Counted from the stretch's first letter, positions 1 to 9,246 are shown. The stretch is DNA of 64,000 bases from Pseudoscardovia suis (GCF_002797875.1 NZ_PGFC01000004.1:150831-214830); one strand, 5' to 3'. Notes: generated from the letters alone by a model not told the origin. Program-made: numbers and translations.

Positions 1-86
1 TGATGCCCGACCTATCGTTGCTTTATTAATGCTTTATTGATCGCTGAAACGCATATGGAAAGAGAATGGTGGGGGTGACGCGCCGC

Positions 87-114
87 CGGCTCAGCCTTCG
101 GGCGAGCAGAGCCG
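87..114 (-). promoter_or_regulatory. Hairpin overlapping the end of the leader peptide
   Basis: CGGCTC-A-GC (87-95) pairs with GC-A-GAGCCG (106-114), leaving a loop of about ten bases and one internal mismatch. It overlaps the last codons and stop of the minus-strand leader peptide. No T-run follows on either strand, so it is not a simple terminator. An attenuator or ribosome-stall hairpin is a reasonable inference. Confidence 0.35.
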
Positions 115-159
115 ATAGTAATAATGCGATTGAAAGCCGAGGGTGATGTTAAGTCCCAT
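91..159 (-). CDS. Candidate 22-residue leader peptide
   Basis: A short reading frame on the minus strand starts with ATG (complement of 157-159) and ends with TGA at 91-93. An almost ideal ribosome binding site, AAAAGGAGA, lies just upstream on that strand. The peptide begins MGLNITLGF and contains three consecutive tyrosines followed by RLCSPEG. Its last codons overlap a hairpin at 87-114, an arrangement typical of translation-controlled attenuators. The gene it would regulate lies left of the window, so this cannot be tested here. It is too short for any family assignment, and a chance ORF with a good Shine-Dalgarno remains possible. Confidence 0.4.
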   Translation of the reverse strand: MGLNITLGFQSHYYYRLCSPEG

Positions 160-453
160 GTTTGTTCTCCTTTTTCGTTTTCATTGTATGCCGGTGTTCT
201 GCGTGTCGCAGCGGGTATCGGCATTTGATGGCTATTGGACTTTTCGTCAGCGGGCGTTGCAAGTGACGCGCTCGCTGACGGCAGTGGCGTGGCCGTCTGT
301 GGCGGGGCTGTATGCGGGGTTGTGATGATGTTGTGTGTGGGTGTGTCCTGGGCGCTTGCTTGTTATGCTCTTTTCAATTCTGGTTGTGCGGGCCGCTGGT
401 GTCCCGTGACCGGGTTGCGTCGGATTAGAGAGCCGAGTCAAGGGAGGCTGGGG

Positions 454-3400
454 ATGCGTAGGATAGTTGCCGGATGGCGTTCGGTGCGTGATGGTGTGCG
501 CCGTGGCGGTGCGCGGGACGCGTTCCTGCGTGTGCTTGCGAGCGCGGTGGCTTTTGTGATGGCGTTGGCCTGTGGGGTCGCTCCGGCATTGGCTGAGGAA
601 ACAGGCGGCTCGAGTGGCGCGAGTTCCTCCTCGGATTCTTCATTGGATGTGTGGTTTTATGATTCTGCGGGCTGGGCGAGCCCGTTTTTCTATTACTACA
701 CGGATGACGCTCAGCCGGTGTCGTGGCCTGGGGTGGCGATGGAGGATGCCGGCGGCGGCTGGTACAGATATGAGGTGACGGGTCTCGATTCAGTGAAAGG
801 CATTTTCAGTGATGACGGTGCGAGTCAGTCTCCGGGCCAGGGCGAGCCGGGACTGAGCTTAACGGGCGGTGATGCCGGCAGCGTGTGGGTTGTGGGCGGG
901 CGGGTGTATGACCATCAGCCCGAAGGTGTAACGGTGCACTATTTCGATTACGGCTCGTGGGGCAACGTGAATTTGTATTGGTATGACTCCACGGGGGCTA
1001 CCGGACCGGCATGGCCTGGCGCCAGGATGTTTGCGGATGGGGACGGCTGGTGGAGCAGGACGGTGTTCGGTATGGGCGACGGCTTGAAGGTCCTGTTTAG
1101 CAACGGAGCAGATGCGCAGGTTCCGGCGCGCATGGAGGACGGGTTCCCCGTGTCCGGTGAGATGTGGTACAGGGGTGGTGAGTGGAGCGACGCGCGCCCT
1201 GAGGGAATCACGGTGATGTTCCACAAACCAGACGGGTGGGGCGATCCGCGCGTGTATTACTACAAGGATGCTTCCGATACGGGGCCGGCATGGCCTGGCG
1301 TTGCGATGGAGGAGTTGTCGGACGGCTGGTGGATTTATCGGATTGAGAAGTATTCGCAGGCTCGGATTGTGTTTACAGACGGGAGTAGTCAGATTCCAGG
1401 GCGCATGGAGCCGGGTTTGGAAGCCAGCGGCGTGATGTGGTACAGGGACGGCGCGTGGGTGGACGGCGAGACCGATTCGGACGCGGACGGGCTTGCCGAT
1501 TGCATGGAGCTTGTGCTGGGCACGGACCGGAGCAACCGGGATTCGGATGGTGATGGTCTGCCGGATGGGTTCGAGCAGGGGAAGGCGGGCACCGACCCGC
1601 TGAACATGGATTCGGACGGTGACGGCGTTGCGGACGGGGGCGCGGACCCGGATTCGGACAGCTTGACGAACCTGCGGGAGCAGGGTCTGGGTACTGACCC
1701 GCTGGAATCGGACACGGACAAGGATGGCGTGGATGACGGTTCTGAACTGGGGTTGGGCACCGACCCATTGAACGCGGACTCGGACAAGGACGGTCTGAAT
1801 GACGGCGCGGAGACGGTGCTGGGATTGGACCCTCATGTGGGGGATTCGGATGGCGACGGCGTGCCGGACGCATCGACCAACATGTCGCGGACGCTGGACA
1901 AGGTGGATATCAATGATCTGTCCGGCGTGGGCGGCATAGGCTCCGACCTGCTCGACGGGAAGAATCTGGCTGTGCCTTCGCTTACGGTGACTGGCGCGGC
2001 GCGGGATGTGGCCGGCGTGTCGGTGGATGGGTACGACGGGTGGATGCTGGGCGATGCGCGTGGCTACGTCGGCCGGGTCATCCACGTCGATGGTTCGTTC
2101 TCTTCGGGTACCCTCACGTTCACACTTTCTGGCGATTACACACTCAACGAGTATGCGCTTCCCGACGGCACCACGTCGAACGGCCTTCTTGTCATGCACT
2201 CCACGGGCGGGCAGGCCGAGGCGTTGGACGCTGCGTGGGATGGGAAGGCGCGCAGCCTGTCCGTGCCAGTGGCGGAAGGCGGCTACTACTTCGTGTTTGA
2301 CTTCATCGCTTGGGCCAGCAGCATCGGTCTGGAGCCCATCGGGGATAACACGAGCGGTGTCGATGACAGTGAGGATGCCTCCGTCTCCGCGGCAGCGACG
2401 GTCGCGCCGTTGCGGGCGCCGTCCCTGTCGGACACCTCAATCGCCACGTGGGATGTGAAGGGGCAGGCGGACATCGTGTTCGCCATCGACACGACCAGCA
2501 GTATGTATGGCGCGATAAGCAACGTGAAAACCAACGTGGAAGAGTTCGTCGACAGGATCGACGGCACGGATGTTTCCGCCAGCCTCGCCCTCGTCAGCTT
2601 CAGAGACACGACCGCGGACGGATCCGACAGCACGCAGGTTGTGCGGAACAACGGGTCGGCATGGTATACGGATCTCAGCCTGTTCAAGCAAGCCATCGAT
2701 GGGCTTGCCGTGGACGGGGGAGGCGATGACCCCGAAACCCCGCTGGATGCCCTCGGCGAGGTGCTGGACATGGACTCCCGTAGCGGCGCGGAGAAGTTCG
2801 TCGTCCTTGTTACCGACGCGGGTGCGAAAACCAACAATTCGCATGGCTTGGCCGACATGCAGGATGCCGCTGACAAACTGGCCGCGGCCGGCTGGCATGT
2901 GAGCGTAGTCACGACGGCATCGCACAAGGCCGAGTATCAGGCGATGTGGGAGACGACCGGTGGCATGTGGGTGGATTTGAACGGCGACTTCCAGGCTCAA
3001 CTTCTGCAGATAGCCGACGGGGTGCATGACAAGACGGCCGATGGTCAGTGGGTCGTTCTGGGCGACTGCGTCGGAGGGGCCACTTTCCTGCCCAGAGTAG
3101 TGCGCCTCGCGGCGCCCCTTGCCGAGGACGGAACGGACACCGACGGGGACGGTGCCGGCGACCTGGCCGAGCTTGGCGGCGTGGTTGCGTCTGCCACTGT
3201 TGATGTGCGTCCCTGGGCGGAGAGGCTCGCTCGGAGCGGGTTGCCGACCGCCGTGTACTCGCTGCCCGCGCTGCCCGTCTACATGGATTACGTATCCGAT
3301 CCCACCAAGACGGACACGGACGGCGACTTTGACCATGATGCCTGCGGCGGGCCCGTGACCTCCGCAGTCGAGGATTGCGAAACCGACCCCCACCCGAGGT

Positions 3401-4320
3401 CTTTCACTCTCAACGACAACTTCATCGACAAACTCGGACAGCTCGAGGAACTCGCCTATGACTACACGAGTGCCAGGACTGTGAATGTGACACTAGTCCG
3501 GTACAGCCTCCCCTATGAGTATTGGCTTGTATTCATGTTTTTACGGCAATTCAATGATGCCTATGTCGGTGGATTGCACAATCCGAAGGATTTTCTGATG
3601 TGGGATTTTACTGGTGGAATGGTGAACTCCGATTTCGTCGCGTATGTGGAGAAACGACAGAACAGATATCCGGGGCTATACGAGTATTTCTCGGGAAAGG
3701 CCACAATCCATGCCGATACGGCTGACGGAGCTGTGGATTTGCCGCATTTCGGAGCGACTCTCACGGGACTCATCTACAATACAAAAGTAGCCGTGGCGGA
3801 GGATGGAATCGTTTTGGGGAACAATATGCTGTACGTACTTTTTGAAGCATATGTTCTGGCCGCCAGCGAGACGGTCTTTGATGATTTGAGCGGTTGGGCT
3901 GGCGACTTGCAGACGATTATGAAATCTGCATATACAAGTACCTCCAGCTACAAAATCTATTATGACGACCTTTATGCCTTGATAGGTGGTGACCCGCAGA
4001 AAGGATTCGGCCCTGGCGATGTCTATGCCGACATTGATGCGAAAAACATTTCTGAGAAACTGAAAGGAACAAACCGGGCTCTTGCCGATAACATGAGCGA
4101 TTACTACAGCAAATACGGTGAGTGCCAGAGTCGTTCTGCAACCTTCATCGCTGGAAGAAGCGAAGATGCATTGAACCGAGACATCCGCGTGTACACAAAC
4201 AGCACATATCACGGTATTCCCCATGTTCTCTTTCTGAAATTCGGCTTCACCAAGATAAAATCCGTTCACTCGGAGGCGGCAGCCGACGCGTTCGCCAACT
4301 ACCTTCTGAGCCATATGTGA
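454..4320 (+). CDS. Giant secreted CBM26/VWA protein, putative polymorphic toxin 1
   Basis: The start at 454 is chosen because AGGGAGG sits 6 nt upstream and it opens a clean signal peptide (residues 1-47, basic N-region, cleavage after ALA); the frame is open further upstream but without a good RBS. The product is 1288 aa. Visible order: three CBM26-like starch-binding modules (about 62-335; recurring YDSAGW, WPGVAM and Q-x-P motifs), DxDxDG calcium-type repeats (about 339-480), a beta-rich region, a VWA domain (about 670-865, MIDAS DTTSS), two more DxDGD stretches, then a ~300-residue C-terminal region unlike the rest and visibly more AT-rich. That tip contains PHFGATLTG, LSGWAGDLQT and the Asp-rich ADIDAKNI. 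There is no LPXTG or membrane anchor. The same front end occurs in the gene at 22019-25675 with a different tip, which is the pattern of polymorphic toxins. From memory the Asp-rich tip recalls the TelC lipid II phosphatase toxins; that is unverified. Four membrane-protein genes follow directly and are candidate immunity genes. Confidence 0.75.
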   Translation: MRRIVAGWRSVRDGVRRGGARDAFLRVLASAVAFVMALACGVAPALAEETGGSSGASSSSDSSLDVWFYDSAGWASPFFYYYTDDAQPVSWPGVAMEDAGGGWYRYEVTGLDSVKGIFSDDGASQSPGQGEPGLSLTGGDAGSVWVVGGRVYDHQPEGVTVHYFDYGSWGNVNLYWYDSTGATGPAWPGARMFADGDGWWSRTVFGMGDGLKVLFSNGADAQVPARMEDGFPVSGEMWYRGGEWSDARPEGITVMFHKPDGWGDPRVYYYKDASDTGPAWPGVAMEELSDGWWIYRIEKYSQARIVFTDGSSQIPGRMEPGLEASGVMWYRDGAWVDGETDSDADGLADCMELVLGTDRSNRDSDGDGLPDGFEQGKAGTDPLNMDSDGDGVADGGADPDSDSLTNLREQGLGTDPLESDTDKDGVDDGSELGLGTDPLNADSDKDGLNDGAETVLGLDPHVGDSDGDGVPDASTNMSRTLDKVDINDLSGVGGIGSDLLDGKNLAVPSLTVTGAARDVAGVSVDGYDGWMLGDARGYVGRVIHVDGSFSSGTLTFTLSGDYTLNEYALPDGTTSNGLLVMHSTGGQAEALDAAWDGKARSLSVPVAEGGYYFVFDFIAWASSIGLEPIGDNTSGVDDSEDASVSAAATVAPLRAPSLSDTSIATWDVKGQADIVFAIDTTSSMYGAISNVKTNVEEFVDRIDGTDVSASLALVSFRDTTADGSDSTQVVRNNGSAWYTDLSLFKQAIDGLAVDGGGDDPETPLDALGEVLDMDSRSGAEKFVVLVTDAGAKTNNSHGLADMQDAADKLAAAGWHVSVVTTASHKAEYQAMWETTGGMWVDLNGDFQAQLLQIADGVHDKTADGQWVVLGDCVGGATFLPRVVRLAAPLAEDGTDTDGDGAGDLAELGGVVASATVDVRPWAERLARSGLPTAVYSLPALPVYMDYVSDPTKTDTDGDFDHDACGGPVTSAVEDCETDPHPRSFTLNDNFIDKLGQLEELAYDYTSARTVNVTLVRYSLPYEYWLVFMFLRQFNDAYVGGLHNPKDFLMWDFTGGMVNSDFVAYVEKRQNRYPGLYEYFSGKATIHADTADGAVDLPHFGATLTGLIYNTKVAVAEDGIVLGNNMLYVLFEAYVLAASETVFDDLSGWAGDLQTIMKSAYTSTSSYKIYYDDLYALIGGDPQKGFGPGDVYADIDAKNISEKLKGTNRALADNMSDYYSKYGECQSRSATFIAGRSEDALNRDIRVYTNSTYHGIPHVLFLKFGFTKIKSVHSEAAADAFANYLLSHM

Positions 4321-4332
4321 GAGAAGGACGCC

Positions 4333-4803
4333 ATGCGTAACGATATGGAGGCACAGACGCCATTTGGCGATGCGAGGGTCGGTTCCGGCCGAACCATGCA
4401 CAGCGGGAGGTCGCGGAAGCGACTGATTTCCAAGTTCGTGGCCATTCTTGTCCTGTTTCCGCTGGTGGTTTGGTGTTTCAGGATCCCACTGACGGTGAAC
4501 CTGCGCAGCGAGCTTCTTCCGGATTCGTGGGATGGCGGTGAAGCCTGGCTTGAGGAGAGGCCGCACTGCTGGGCATGGAAAACATGCATGACCGTCACCT
4601 ATTTCTCACCTGATAAGTCCGCTGACAATGGAGTGGGCACGCAGACCTTCATCCTTCCCACATGCGCCACGGATTTTCCGGCCTTTACAACGAACGGCGA
4701 GGATGCGCTCATTGTCACCTACCCGGATTGCGGGAGGGGACGAGCGACGTTTCGCATTTATCCTGAGGATTTCACGTCTCATGGCAAGGATGAGGTGGAC
4801 TGA
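4333..4803 (+). CDS. Membrane-anchored small protein A1, candidate immunity protein
   Basis: 156 aa, starting 12 nt after the toxin-1 stop with AGAAGGA upstream, so probably co-translated with it. Residues 1-30 are polar and basic, 31-50 form one hydrophobic segment (LISKFVAILVLFPLVVWCF), and the remaining ~105 residues form a Cys-containing domain predicted outside the membrane. It is paralogous to the product of 5581-6012: both have a basic stretch, K-F-V-A, CF-x-I, a T-F-(I/V)-(L/V)-P-x-C-A-T motif and a late (Y/F)P-x-C. I recognise no family. Position, size and topology fit an immunity protein guarding the outer face of the membrane, which is inference. Confidence 0.7.
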   Translation: MRNDMEAQTPFGDARVGSGRTMHSGRSRKRLISKFVAILVLFPLVVWCFRIPLTVNLRSELLPDSWDGGEAWLEERPHCWAWKTCMTVTYFSPDKSADNGVGTQTFILPTCATDFPAFTTNGEDALIVTYPDCGRGRATFRIYPEDFTSHGKDEVD

Positions 4804-4892
4804 CATGAATCATCGCGAGACCTTGGTCGGTTTGGAGGCGGGGTTGGCATGAATCGTCTCGATTCTGAGATTTATCCGAAAAGGAACCAGAC

Positions 4893-5477
4893 ATGACGCC
4901 CTCCATGATTCTTACTGAGCTCGCCGCTGTGCTGATGGTCGTCATCCTGTTACTGTTAGTGGCTCTGTTTGTTGCGTTGCCCGTGCTCGTCGTCATTGTG
5001 ATTGTCATGAGTGTCAACATCGCCCGTCATCGCCGGACGGGTGTCGTGTCCGGCGCGCAGTCGCAGACGCGCAGCCTGTCCTGGGTCATGAATGCGATGC
5101 TGATTGACCTTCTTGTCCTTCTGGTTCTCGCCGCCGTCATCTGGCTTCCTCCGCTTGCCGGCCGCACATGGTGCCGGTCCGAGTCGCCTGACGGTGCCTA
5201 CGCGGTCACGGTCGATAAGATGACATCCCTGCCGGCCACATGGGACGGTGTGCCGGTGACGGTCACCATGACCCACGCCGTTGATGGTGGGCGAACGGAG
5301 AAGGCTAGTTTCCAAGCCGTGATGGAGGACACCGACACCATCCACTACGAGTGCGTCGTCACTTGGCAGCCCGATCATGTCGCCATCGGTTCTCGGGCGA
5401 AGAATCCCGACTCCTTTGATGATGCTGGGGCCGTGACGTTCTTCCATGTGTATTGGGATGATGTGGAGTTCTCATGA
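4893..5477 (+). CDS. Two-TM small protein B1, candidate immunity partner
   Basis: 194 aa with AAAGGA upstream of ATG 4893. Two hydrophobic helices (about residues 8-40 and 66-87) are followed by a ~105-residue domain starting GRTWCRSESPDGAY and ending in FFHVYWDDVEF. The R-x-W-C-R-S-x-SPDG-x-Y signature and the aromatic end recur in the product of 6026-6556, so B1 and B2 are paralogues. It alternates with the A-type gene (A1 B1 A2 B2), suggesting that A and B act together. No named family is recognised with confidence. Confidence 0.7.
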   Translation: MTPSMILTELAAVLMVVILLLLVALFVALPVLVVIVIVMSVNIARHRRTGVVSGAQSQTRSLSWVMNAMLIDLLVLLVLAAVIWLPPLAGRTWCRSESPDGAYAVTVDKMTSLPATWDGVPVTVTMTHAVDGGRTEKASFQAVMEDTDTIHYECVVTWQPDHVAIGSRAKNPDSFDDAGAVTFFHVYWDDVEFS

Positions 5478-5580
5478 CATCTCCTGTTGCCCTTCGGTGC
5501 GCGTTGCTGCGGCGGCTTGCGTTCGCGCGCTGGAACGCTGCCCGTATTTTTACTGATTTTCTCATGGGGTGAGGTTGGAG

Positions 5581-6012
5581 ATGAAACGATTGAGATTTCC
5601 GGCTGCGAGCGCCGTCCGGGCGAGTGGTGGCGATCCGACGGCGGATGGAATCGGGCGACGCGTAGTGGTGAAGTTCGTTGCGGCGATTCTGCTCCAGCTG
5701 CTGGTGGCGGCCTTGTGCTTCCAGATTCAGTTGGGCTTCTATGACCAACCCGCTGGCAATTCCGGCTGGGACGCCATCAGGACGACGTGTCCCGGCGTTG
5801 CAGGCACATGTCTGCTCCTGTGGGCGAACTGGGATGATGCCGATGGCGGACGGACTTTCGTCGTTCCGGAGTGCGCGACGGGCGACCCGGCCTTGGCCGA
5901 CTCCTACGACCGTGTACGACGTCTCGGCGGGAAGCCTGGCGGCAGGTATGTGCGCGTCTCCTTCCCAGGCTGCCCGTCGGATGAGGCCTTCCTCGTCCCC
6001 GTCACCGACTGA
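5581..6012 (+). CDS. Membrane-anchored small protein A2, paralogue of A1
   Basis: 143 aa from ATG 5581, with GAGG 6 nt upstream; an in-frame GTG at 5569 would add four residues (MRLE). One membrane segment (VVVKFVAAILLQLLVAALCF) is followed by a ~95-residue domain. GGRTFVVPECATGDPALADSYD aligns with GTQTFILPTCATDFPAF of A1, and a late FPGC matches its YPDC. It is probably a tandem duplicate of A1 that has diverged substantially, as expected if each copy matched a different toxin variant. Confidence 0.65.
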   Translation: MKRLRFPAASAVRASGGDPTADGIGRRVVVKFVAAILLQLLVAALCFQIQLGFYDQPAGNSGWDAIRTTCPGVAGTCLLLWANWDDADGGRTFVVPECATGDPALADSYDRVRRLGGKPGGRYVRVSFPGCPSDEAFLVPVTD

Positions 6013-6025
6013 ACGGGAGGGTGTC

Positions 6026-6556
6026 ATGGAACCCGTGGAGGTCTTTCATCTGATCATATTCGTCGCACTGGTGATTGCGTGCCTTGCCATTCCACTGTGC
6101 ATCGTTATGCTGGCGTTCTATTTCGTCTTGTGGCTTGTGGAAAGGGGAAGGCCGACCGGCGGCGCGCACGCGCTCCATGGCATGTCGACGGCGCTGAACG
6201 CGTTCCTTGGGTTCCTGCTGGTGTTTCTTCTCTATTACGGGGTAACCACAGTGCCGTACATCGGCAACCGCACGTGGTGCAGGTCCCAGTCGCCCGACGG
6301 GACGTACAGCCTGAGGGCGGACATGCTGGCCAGCGCCACGATCATGTCCGGGACGCCAACGCGGTTCACGCTGGAGCGTGTCGGTCCTGGGGGCGATGTG
6401 CTCTGGAGCCGTCGGTTCGTGGTGTACGTGCCTTACGACGGCGGGTCGTGTGCGGTGGAATGGGGTGACGGTTACGTTGACGTCGGGGCGGATAACCCTC
6501 GCTATGAGAAGCAGAAGGACTGCTTCTTCTCGTATTACTGGGGTGACGAGGAGTGA
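6026..6556 (+). CDS. Two-TM small protein B2, paralogue of B1
   Basis: 176 aa. ATG 6026 is preceded by GGGAGG (6014-6019) and lies 13 nt after the A2 stop; the frame is open upstream but overlaps A2 and has no RBS. Two hydrophobic helices (about 7-37 and 56-76) precede NRTWCRSQSPDGTY and a domain ending DCFFSYYWGDEE, matching B1. It completes the second A/B pair. No regulatory element separates it from A2, so the cluster from 454 to 6556 reads as one operon. Confidence 0.65.
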   Translation: MEPVEVFHLIIFVALVIACLAIPLCIVMLAFYFVLWLVERGRPTGGAHALHGMSTALNAFLGFLLVFLLYYGVTTVPYIGNRTWCRSQSPDGTYSLRADMLASATIMSGTPTRFTLERVGPGGDVLWSRRFVVYVPYDGGSCAVEWGDGYVDVGADNPRYEKQKDCFFSYYWGDEE

Positions 6557-6609
6557 TAGGCGACGAGTTGCCGGGGCGATGGGGTGATGGGATGTGCACG
6601 GTGGAATCG

Positions 6610-6781
6610 GGCGGGCGCGGCATAGATATCCTTCGAGAACGCCATCGGCCGCGGATTCATATTTCTCGATCGTCGTGTCGTCATCATCGCCGGAGTACCT
6701 GAAGCTGAAAAGATACTGGGTCAGGTCATCCAACGTCGTTGAGGGTGTGTTGTCCGAGTTGCTTTTGTTGTCTTGCATCAT
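6610..6781 (-). pseudogene. Possible 3'-truncated gene remnant
   Basis: On the minus strand, tandem ATG codons (complement of 6776-6781) follow GAGGCGAGAG. The frame reads like genuine soluble protein for about 55 residues (TTLDDLTQYLFSF, RYSGDDDDTTIEKYE) and then degenerates into Arg/Pro-rich sequence antisense to B2. This suggests the 5' end of a gene whose 3' part was lost when the toxin/immunity operon arrived. No family recognised. The remainder of 6557-6977 holds no other supported gene. Confidence 0.3.
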
Positions 6782-6977
6782 CTCTCGCCTCGTGCCCATG
6801 CAGAGTCCGTAACCAACGCTAACGTCGACGGAACCGATGCGCCGTTGCGCAAAGGCCTCCGGCCATCCTTGAGGCACCTAGAGTTTCCGTGTTCTTATGC
6901 AACCTACTTTTCCGTAATGTAACATGAGGAAGATATTCGGCGCCATGATGCTGCGGATATCAGGAGGTGACGGTTCG

Positions 6978-8387
6978 ATGATTCGTTTCATCGCGGAAGA
7001 GATGCATGCATGTCGTCGCCAATGGATCGCATTGGGCGTATTCCTGGCGGTGGCGGTGTGTCTGCTGTGCCTGTCGATCGGCTTCATCGCCGCCGGCGCC
7101 CCCTATGCCGATGACCTTGACTTTGGATTGCGCGACATTGGTGAGGAATACATCTCCCTAGGCGGTATGCAACTGGCTTTCATTGCGTTCGGGGTGCTGG
7201 CCATCGTCCCCGCCGTTGTTTCCACGTCAATCGCCGTGGATTCGCCGCGCATCGCGCGGTGGCAGCTGGCGGGTGCCAGTGTCAGGCAGAGTCAGGGTTT
7301 GTACTGGTGCTCTCTTGTCATCGATGCCGTCATCTTCAGCATTCTCGGTGGCCTGGTCGCCTGGTTTCTGTGGCCGGCTTACTCGTCGTGGGCCCTTCGC
7401 GTATCGTTTCCCTCGATCGATGAAATGCACGAATCGATTTCCGCCATCGCGCTTCCGATCGGTATCGCTGCCGGCATAGCGGTGACGGCGCTTGCCGGAG
7501 CGGCCAGCATGAGGTCCATCTCCCACATCGATATCGCCACGGTCGTGCGCGACACGGGCCTGTCGAGAACGCGCCACCACCCTGTGCGTCTTCTTTTGGG
7601 TATCGCCGTGGCGGTAGGAATCATCACCGGATATGTAGCGATTTCGAAGCAGCCATCCACCATTTCCTCCGACACCTTGGACGGCCTGATGGCGGCCTAT
7701 TGGGGCTGCGCCTTGGGTTGGCTTCTTGCACTCGCATTGTGCGAATCCGCTGTTGTGCCTCTTGCCGTCGCAGTCGTGTCCCGTCTCATCCCGCAATCGG
7801 GAGGACTGGGCTCCTTCTTGGCGTGCGGCTCTGCCAGGCGTCGCATCCGCATGTCGACCGCCATGGTGACGCCTATCTGCGTGGCGGCGGGTACCGTCGG
7901 CGCCATCATGGGGCTTGTACGGCAGATCAGGAACGTCTCACGTGCCCGGGGCGTTCCCGAATCCGAGTTGCAGGTGACTCCCGCCGGGCAAATCGTCTTC
8001 GAATTCATGTCACCGATCATCCTCGCCGCGGTCGCGGCGTTTTGCATCATCGTCATCACAGGCGCTCAACGTAAAACCGATACTGCACTGCTCATGGTCG
8101 CCGGCGTTCCGCGGCGTGCCATCATCGCGTCCGGCTTTGTGGAAGCCTTCGTTTATTCCCTCGTCGCGGCCATCCTGACCGTTGCGATTCTCGAAGTCAA
8201 TGCGCTGGCCATCGGTGCGGCGTTGGGCGCAGGACCAGTTCCGGGCGCCGGCTATGCGGGCATCAACTCCAGTGCGTTCTGCATCATCGCAGCGGGATTT
8301 GCACTTCTCGCAATCCTGCTCGTTTCAATACTCGCCTTACAAACACAGCGCGATCCGCTCACTATCGTTCGTGCAACGGACAGATAA
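6978..8387 (+). CDS. FtsX-like ABC transporter permease
   Basis: 469 aa from ATG 6978, chosen because AGGAGGT (6962-6968) precedes it; an upstream in-frame ATG at 6924 has no RBS. It shows an N-terminal membrane helix (WIALGVFLAVAVCLLCLSIGF), a cluster of helices in the middle and three near the C-terminus (around residues 345-460), the duplicated FtsX/MacB permease pattern. It pairs with the MacB/LolD-type ATPase 100 nt downstream. Such pairs export peptides or lipids or give resistance to antimicrobial peptides; the substrate is not visible and there is no two-component system beside it. Confidence 0.85.
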   Translation: MIRFIAEEMHACRRQWIALGVFLAVAVCLLCLSIGFIAAGAPYADDLDFGLRDIGEEYISLGGMQLAFIAFGVLAIVPAVVSTSIAVDSPRIARWQLAGASVRQSQGLYWCSLVIDAVIFSILGGLVAWFLWPAYSSWALRVSFPSIDEMHESISAIALPIGIAAGIAVTALAGAASMRSISHIDIATVVRDTGLSRTRHHPVRLLLGIAVAVGIITGYVAISKQPSTISSDTLDGLMAAYWGCALGWLLALALCESAVVPLAVAVVSRLIPQSGGLGSFLACGSARRRIRMSTAMVTPICVAAGTVGAIMGLVRQIRNVSRARGVPESELQVTPAGQIVFEFMSPIILAAVAAFCIIVITGAQRKTDTALLMVAGVPRRAIIASGFVEAFVYSLVAAILTVAILEVNALAIGAALGAGPVPGAGYAGINSSAFCIIAAGFALLAILLVSILALQTQRDPLTIVRATDR

Positions 8388-8487
8388 CGAGTGGTGACGC
8401 GGAGATCCCGTTCGTGATACCACGATTCCCGCGCCTCCATCCATATCTTCACTCATCACACATGTCTAACAGACTCAAGGACCAGCC

Positions 8488-9246
8488 ATGATTTCTCACA
8501 ACAACACAAAAACCGACGCAACCGCAAGCGATGCACCTGAATCGGCCGAAGACTGGCGGCCAGTACAAGCGCAAGGCGTGATTAAGCGATTCCGCCTCGG
8601 CAGGCGCAAGGAATGGAACGAGGTGCTCCACGGCGTGGATTTTTCCGCAGATGTTGGTGAATTCGTCTCCATCGTAGGGCCGTCCGGTTCCGGGAAATCC
8701 ACACTGCTGTACTGCCTGTCGGGACTGGAAAGCGTGGACGGAGGAGCGGTACGGCTTGGCGGAACCGACATCACTCGCATGTCGCGCCAAGATGTGTCTG
8801 TGGTCAGGCGTGATACCGCGGGTTTCATCTTCCAGGACTACAACCTCATCGATTCGCTGACCGGGCGGGCGAATATCGAGTTGTCGCTGCGCCTGTGCGG
8901 ACATCGTGCAGGCCAGGCGCGGCGGCTGGCGGAGGATGCGATGGGTCGTCTCGGCGTGGGGTATCTCGCTGGCGCATATCCATCCGATATGTCGGGTGGC
9001 GAACGTCAGCGCATCGCCATCGCGCGCACTCTCGCGTGCTCGCCAGGCATTGTGTTCGCCGACGAGCCGACGGGTGCACTCGATTCGAAGAACGCGGACA
9101 TCGTGGTCGGCCTTCTCAGGCAGATCGCCGAGACGGGCACCACCGTCGTCATGGTCACGCACAGCCTCGAGCTCGCCGCCCGTACCGACCGCACGGTGGT
9201 TCTGCGTGACGGCAGGATCGTCGATTCCATCGCGCATGCCGACTAG
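8488..9246 (+). CDS. ABC transporter ATP-binding protein, MacB/LolD type
   Basis: 252 aa with Walker [10 protein letters not shown]-loop FQDYNLIDSLT, signature MSGGERQRIAIAR, Walker B IVFADEPTGALD and a switch His in VMVTHS. The DEPTGALDSKN stretch is typical of the MacB/LolD/YxdL subfamily that energises FtsX-like permeases such as its upstream neighbour. The N-terminus carries a ~25-residue polar extension before VIKRFRLGR. Probably one operon with 6978-8387. Confidence 0.9.
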   Translation: MISHNNTKTDATASDAPESAEDWRPVQAQGVIKRFRLGRRKEWNEVLHGVDFSADVGEFVSIVGPSGSGKSTLLYCLSGLESVDGGAVRLGGTDITRMSRQDVSVVRRDTAGFIFQDYNLIDSLTGRANIELSLRLCGHRAGQARRLAEDAMGRLGVGYLAGAYPSDMSGGERQRIAIARTLACSPGIVFADEPTGALDSKNADIVVGLLRQIAETGTTVVMVTHSLELAARTDRTVVLRDGRIVDSIAHAD

